A DNA stretch of 24,695 bases from a virus, in the IMG/VR virus record IMGVR_UViG_3300005338_000030, positions 1 through 24,695 of that record. One strand, given 5' to 3'. A model generated the notes under the pieces. That model ran no database searches. It was given only the letters and a program-made list of their open reading frames with translations, and was not told the DNA's origin. Below, one piece after another: positions 23,746 through 24,695 of the stretch. A program made the translations under genes and the position numbers. Position 1 is the first letter of the stretch. Every line of letters starts with the position of its first letter.

Positions 23746-23937
23746 ATGCTGACCGACAACGAAACGCTGTACGCCGTGACCGAGCTGCGCGACATCATCG
23801 ACATGCTCTACCGCACTGACCCCTCGTGGAAGGTCGAAGCGCGCGAGAAGGTCAAGGCACTGCGCGACTTCATGCACGAGCGTCAGGCGAACGCGCCCCA
23901 CGCTCACATGTGCGATTGCAACCGCTGCGCTGGCTGA
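23746..23937 (+). CDS. Hypothetical small protein with C-terminal Cys/His cluster, 63 aa
   Basis: AGGAG lies 5 bases upstream of the ATG. The helical body (LYAVTELRDIIDMLYRTD, residues 8-25; KVEAREKVKALRDFMHE) ends in HAHMCDCNRCAG, where three cysteines (CxCxxC) and two histidines could bind a metal ion. No family is recognised. It is too short for a classical zinc finger, so a small metal-binding regulator is one possibility only. Confidence 0.62.
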   Translation: MLTDNETLYAVTELRDIIDMLYRTDPSWKVEAREKVKALRDFMHERQANAPHAHMCDCNRCAG

Positions 23938-23946
23938 CCACGGCTT

Positions 23947-23963
23947 GACCGGCCCAACCGGTC
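23947..23963 (+). other. Intercistronic hairpin 4
   Basis: A 6-bp stem GACCGG/CCGGTC with loop CCCAA, starting 9 bases after the previous stop. It is followed by CCCAGGCC and then CACAGGAG. A second short stem, GGCC-ATTT-GGCC, lies at 23967-23978. Confidence 0.7.
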
Positions 23964-23996
23964 CCAGGCCATTTGGCCATCACAGGAGAACACACC

Positions 23997-24188
23997 ATGA
24001 AGCGCAAGACCCCAGTCCCGATGACCACGCCGTTCGATGGTTACACCGAGTTCAACGTCCCTCGCCTCCCACGTCAGACCGCTCGACTCTTCACCTTGCG
24101 GCCCAACCCGTTGAACGCGCACGAGGTGAACCGGATTATCGACTCCCTCGACGCCGCGATTGACGAGGCTTACTCCAATGCGCGCTAG
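23997..24188 (+). CDS. Hypothetical protein, 63 aa
   Basis: I chose the ATG at 23997, with CACAGGAG about 9 bases upstream, over an in-frame ATG at 23973 that precedes this ribosome site. The N-terminus is basic (MKRKTPVPMTTP), the middle Pro/Arg-rich, and the C-terminus helical (NAHEVNRIIDSLDAAIDEAY). No family is recognised. The last 11 bases overlap the next gene, so the two are probably translated together. Confidence 0.6.
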   Translation: MKRKTPVPMTTPFDGYTEFNVPRLPRQTARLFTLRPNPLNAHEVNRIIDSLDAAIDEAYSNAR

Positions 24189-24396
24189 CCTCCTGGCTGC
24201 CTTGCTGCACGTCATTCCCGTGCCTGCACCGGACGTAAATGCTCTCCCGCCCGTCACCATCGAGGATGCCCGCGAGTATTGCGAGGCTTACGGTGGCCAG
24301 TGGAACGAATACAGCAACGAGGATGACACCGCTCGATGGTACGAGTGTGACGAGCCCACGGGAGAGTCGAGCGATGACCCCGAAGACGACCAATAG
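24178..24396 (+). CDS. Hypothetical small, possibly exported protein, 72 aa
   Basis: The ATG at 24178 overlaps the previous gene by 11 bases and has GAGG about 9 bases upstream; an in-frame ATG at 24160 lacks that support. The N-terminus (MRASLLAALLHVIPVPAP) could be a signal peptide: one Arg, a hydrophobic core and small residues. The rest is acidic with two Cys (C35 in REYCEAYGGQW, C57 in RWYECDEP) that could form a disulfide outside the cytoplasm. The YC-x3-GG...C spacing faintly recalls DUF333-type proteins. The function is unknown; export is inferred. Confidence 0.5.
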   Translation: MRASLLAALLHVIPVPAPDVNALPPVTIEDAREYCEAYGGQWNEYSNEDDTARWYECDEPTGESSDDPEDDQ

Positions 24397-24679
24397 GCGC
24401 AGAGCGCGGCTGCGCGCTATCCGTCTCGGCTTGAAGCACCTACTCGGCGGCCGGTGCGCTCTGTGTGGCATCCGACGCTTTGCTTCACTCGAAGTCGACC
24501 ACGTGAACGGCTGCACGTGGGTGCAGAAAACCTACAACACCGAAACGCGCTGGTACCGATACCTCAGGGAATACCGCACGGGAGTGAAGCTCCGGCTCCT
24601 GTGCCGCAGCTGCAATGGCAGTGAGAATCAGTGGAAGCACGGCACCCGCGCCGAGCGGACCCTGCGCATCGTCGCGTAA
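24374..24679 (+). CDS. HNH endonuclease, 101 aa
   Basis: The basic N-terminus is followed by the HNH/zinc layout: C28-x2-C31, E40-V-D42-H43-V-N-G, and C77-x2-C80-N81. The two CxxC pairs form the structural zinc knuckle; D42/H43 are the catalytic start, with N81 in the place of the final His/Asn. I chose the ATG at 24374 (GGGAG about 9 bases upstream, 23-bp overlap with the previous gene); an in-frame ATG at 24239 would lie within the preceding gene. Small phage HNH proteins can nick DNA in packaging or act as free-standing homing enzymes. This copy is not beside the terminase, so its role is unclear. Family call strong. Confidence 0.88.
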   Translation: MTPKTTNRRRARLRAIRLGLKHLLGGRCALCGIRRFASLEVDHVNGCTWVQKTYNTETRWYRYLREYRTGVKLRLLCRSCNGSENQWKHGTRAERTLRIVA

Positions 24680-24695
24680 CCTACAGCGAGCACAT

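Noticed and set aside
1-24695. tRNA genes, CRISPR arrays, insertion sequences or attachment sites
   Set aside because: No cloverleaf, spaced direct repeat array, transposase or integrase was seen on reading both strands.

Overview
The window looks like the late half, plus the start of another module, of a tailed phage genome with podovirus (short-tailed) morphology. The sequence is GC-rich, genes overlap or abut, and Shine-Dalgarno sequences of the AGGAG type are common. A complete T7-style ejection core (gp14, gp15 and gp16 equivalents) and T7-style tail tubular proteins point to a Gram-negative host. Capsid and packaging genes are less T7-like: the 479-aa terminase is short, the capsid protein resembles the major capsid protein 13-like family, and a Bbp19-like gene sits between portal and scaffold, as in Bordetella phage BPP-1 relatives. 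No RNA polymerase, replication or lysis gene, tRNA, integrase or CRISPR array is visible, so lifestyle and taxonomy stay open.

Positions 1-22550 are one leftward (minus-strand) structural block. In transcription order it encodes: small and large terminase, portal, Bbp19-like protein, scaffold, major capsid protein, an intrinsic terminator, six small genes that may encode head accessory proteins, a head-fibre-like protein, tail tubular proteins A and B, the three ejection proteins, and a tail fibre/spike that runs off the left edge. Most neighbours overlap by 1-26 bases, implying translational coupling. The real break is the 161-bp gap before the capsid gene, which carries a hairpin and a possible promoter.

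Positions 22551-23204 are a non-coding divergent region. It holds two local repeat families: TGTTAC/GTAACA hexamers phased mostly at 9 bp, and four copies of TTACGCACAC. This is the best candidate here for a control region or replication origin.

Positions 23205-24679 are six small rightward genes. Each of the first four has a short hairpin upstream of its ribosome-binding site. The last is an HNH endonuclease.

The most unusual signals are: (1) an AT-rich, nearly palindromic 11-bp motif scattered across the GC-rich window, inside genes in different reading frames and between genes; (2) two families of tandem paralogues between capsid and tail genes; (3) a fibre module shared by the tail fibre and the head-fibre-like protein; (4) a 2099-aa ejection protein with an HExxH metallopeptidase motif; and (5) the repeat-rich divergent region.
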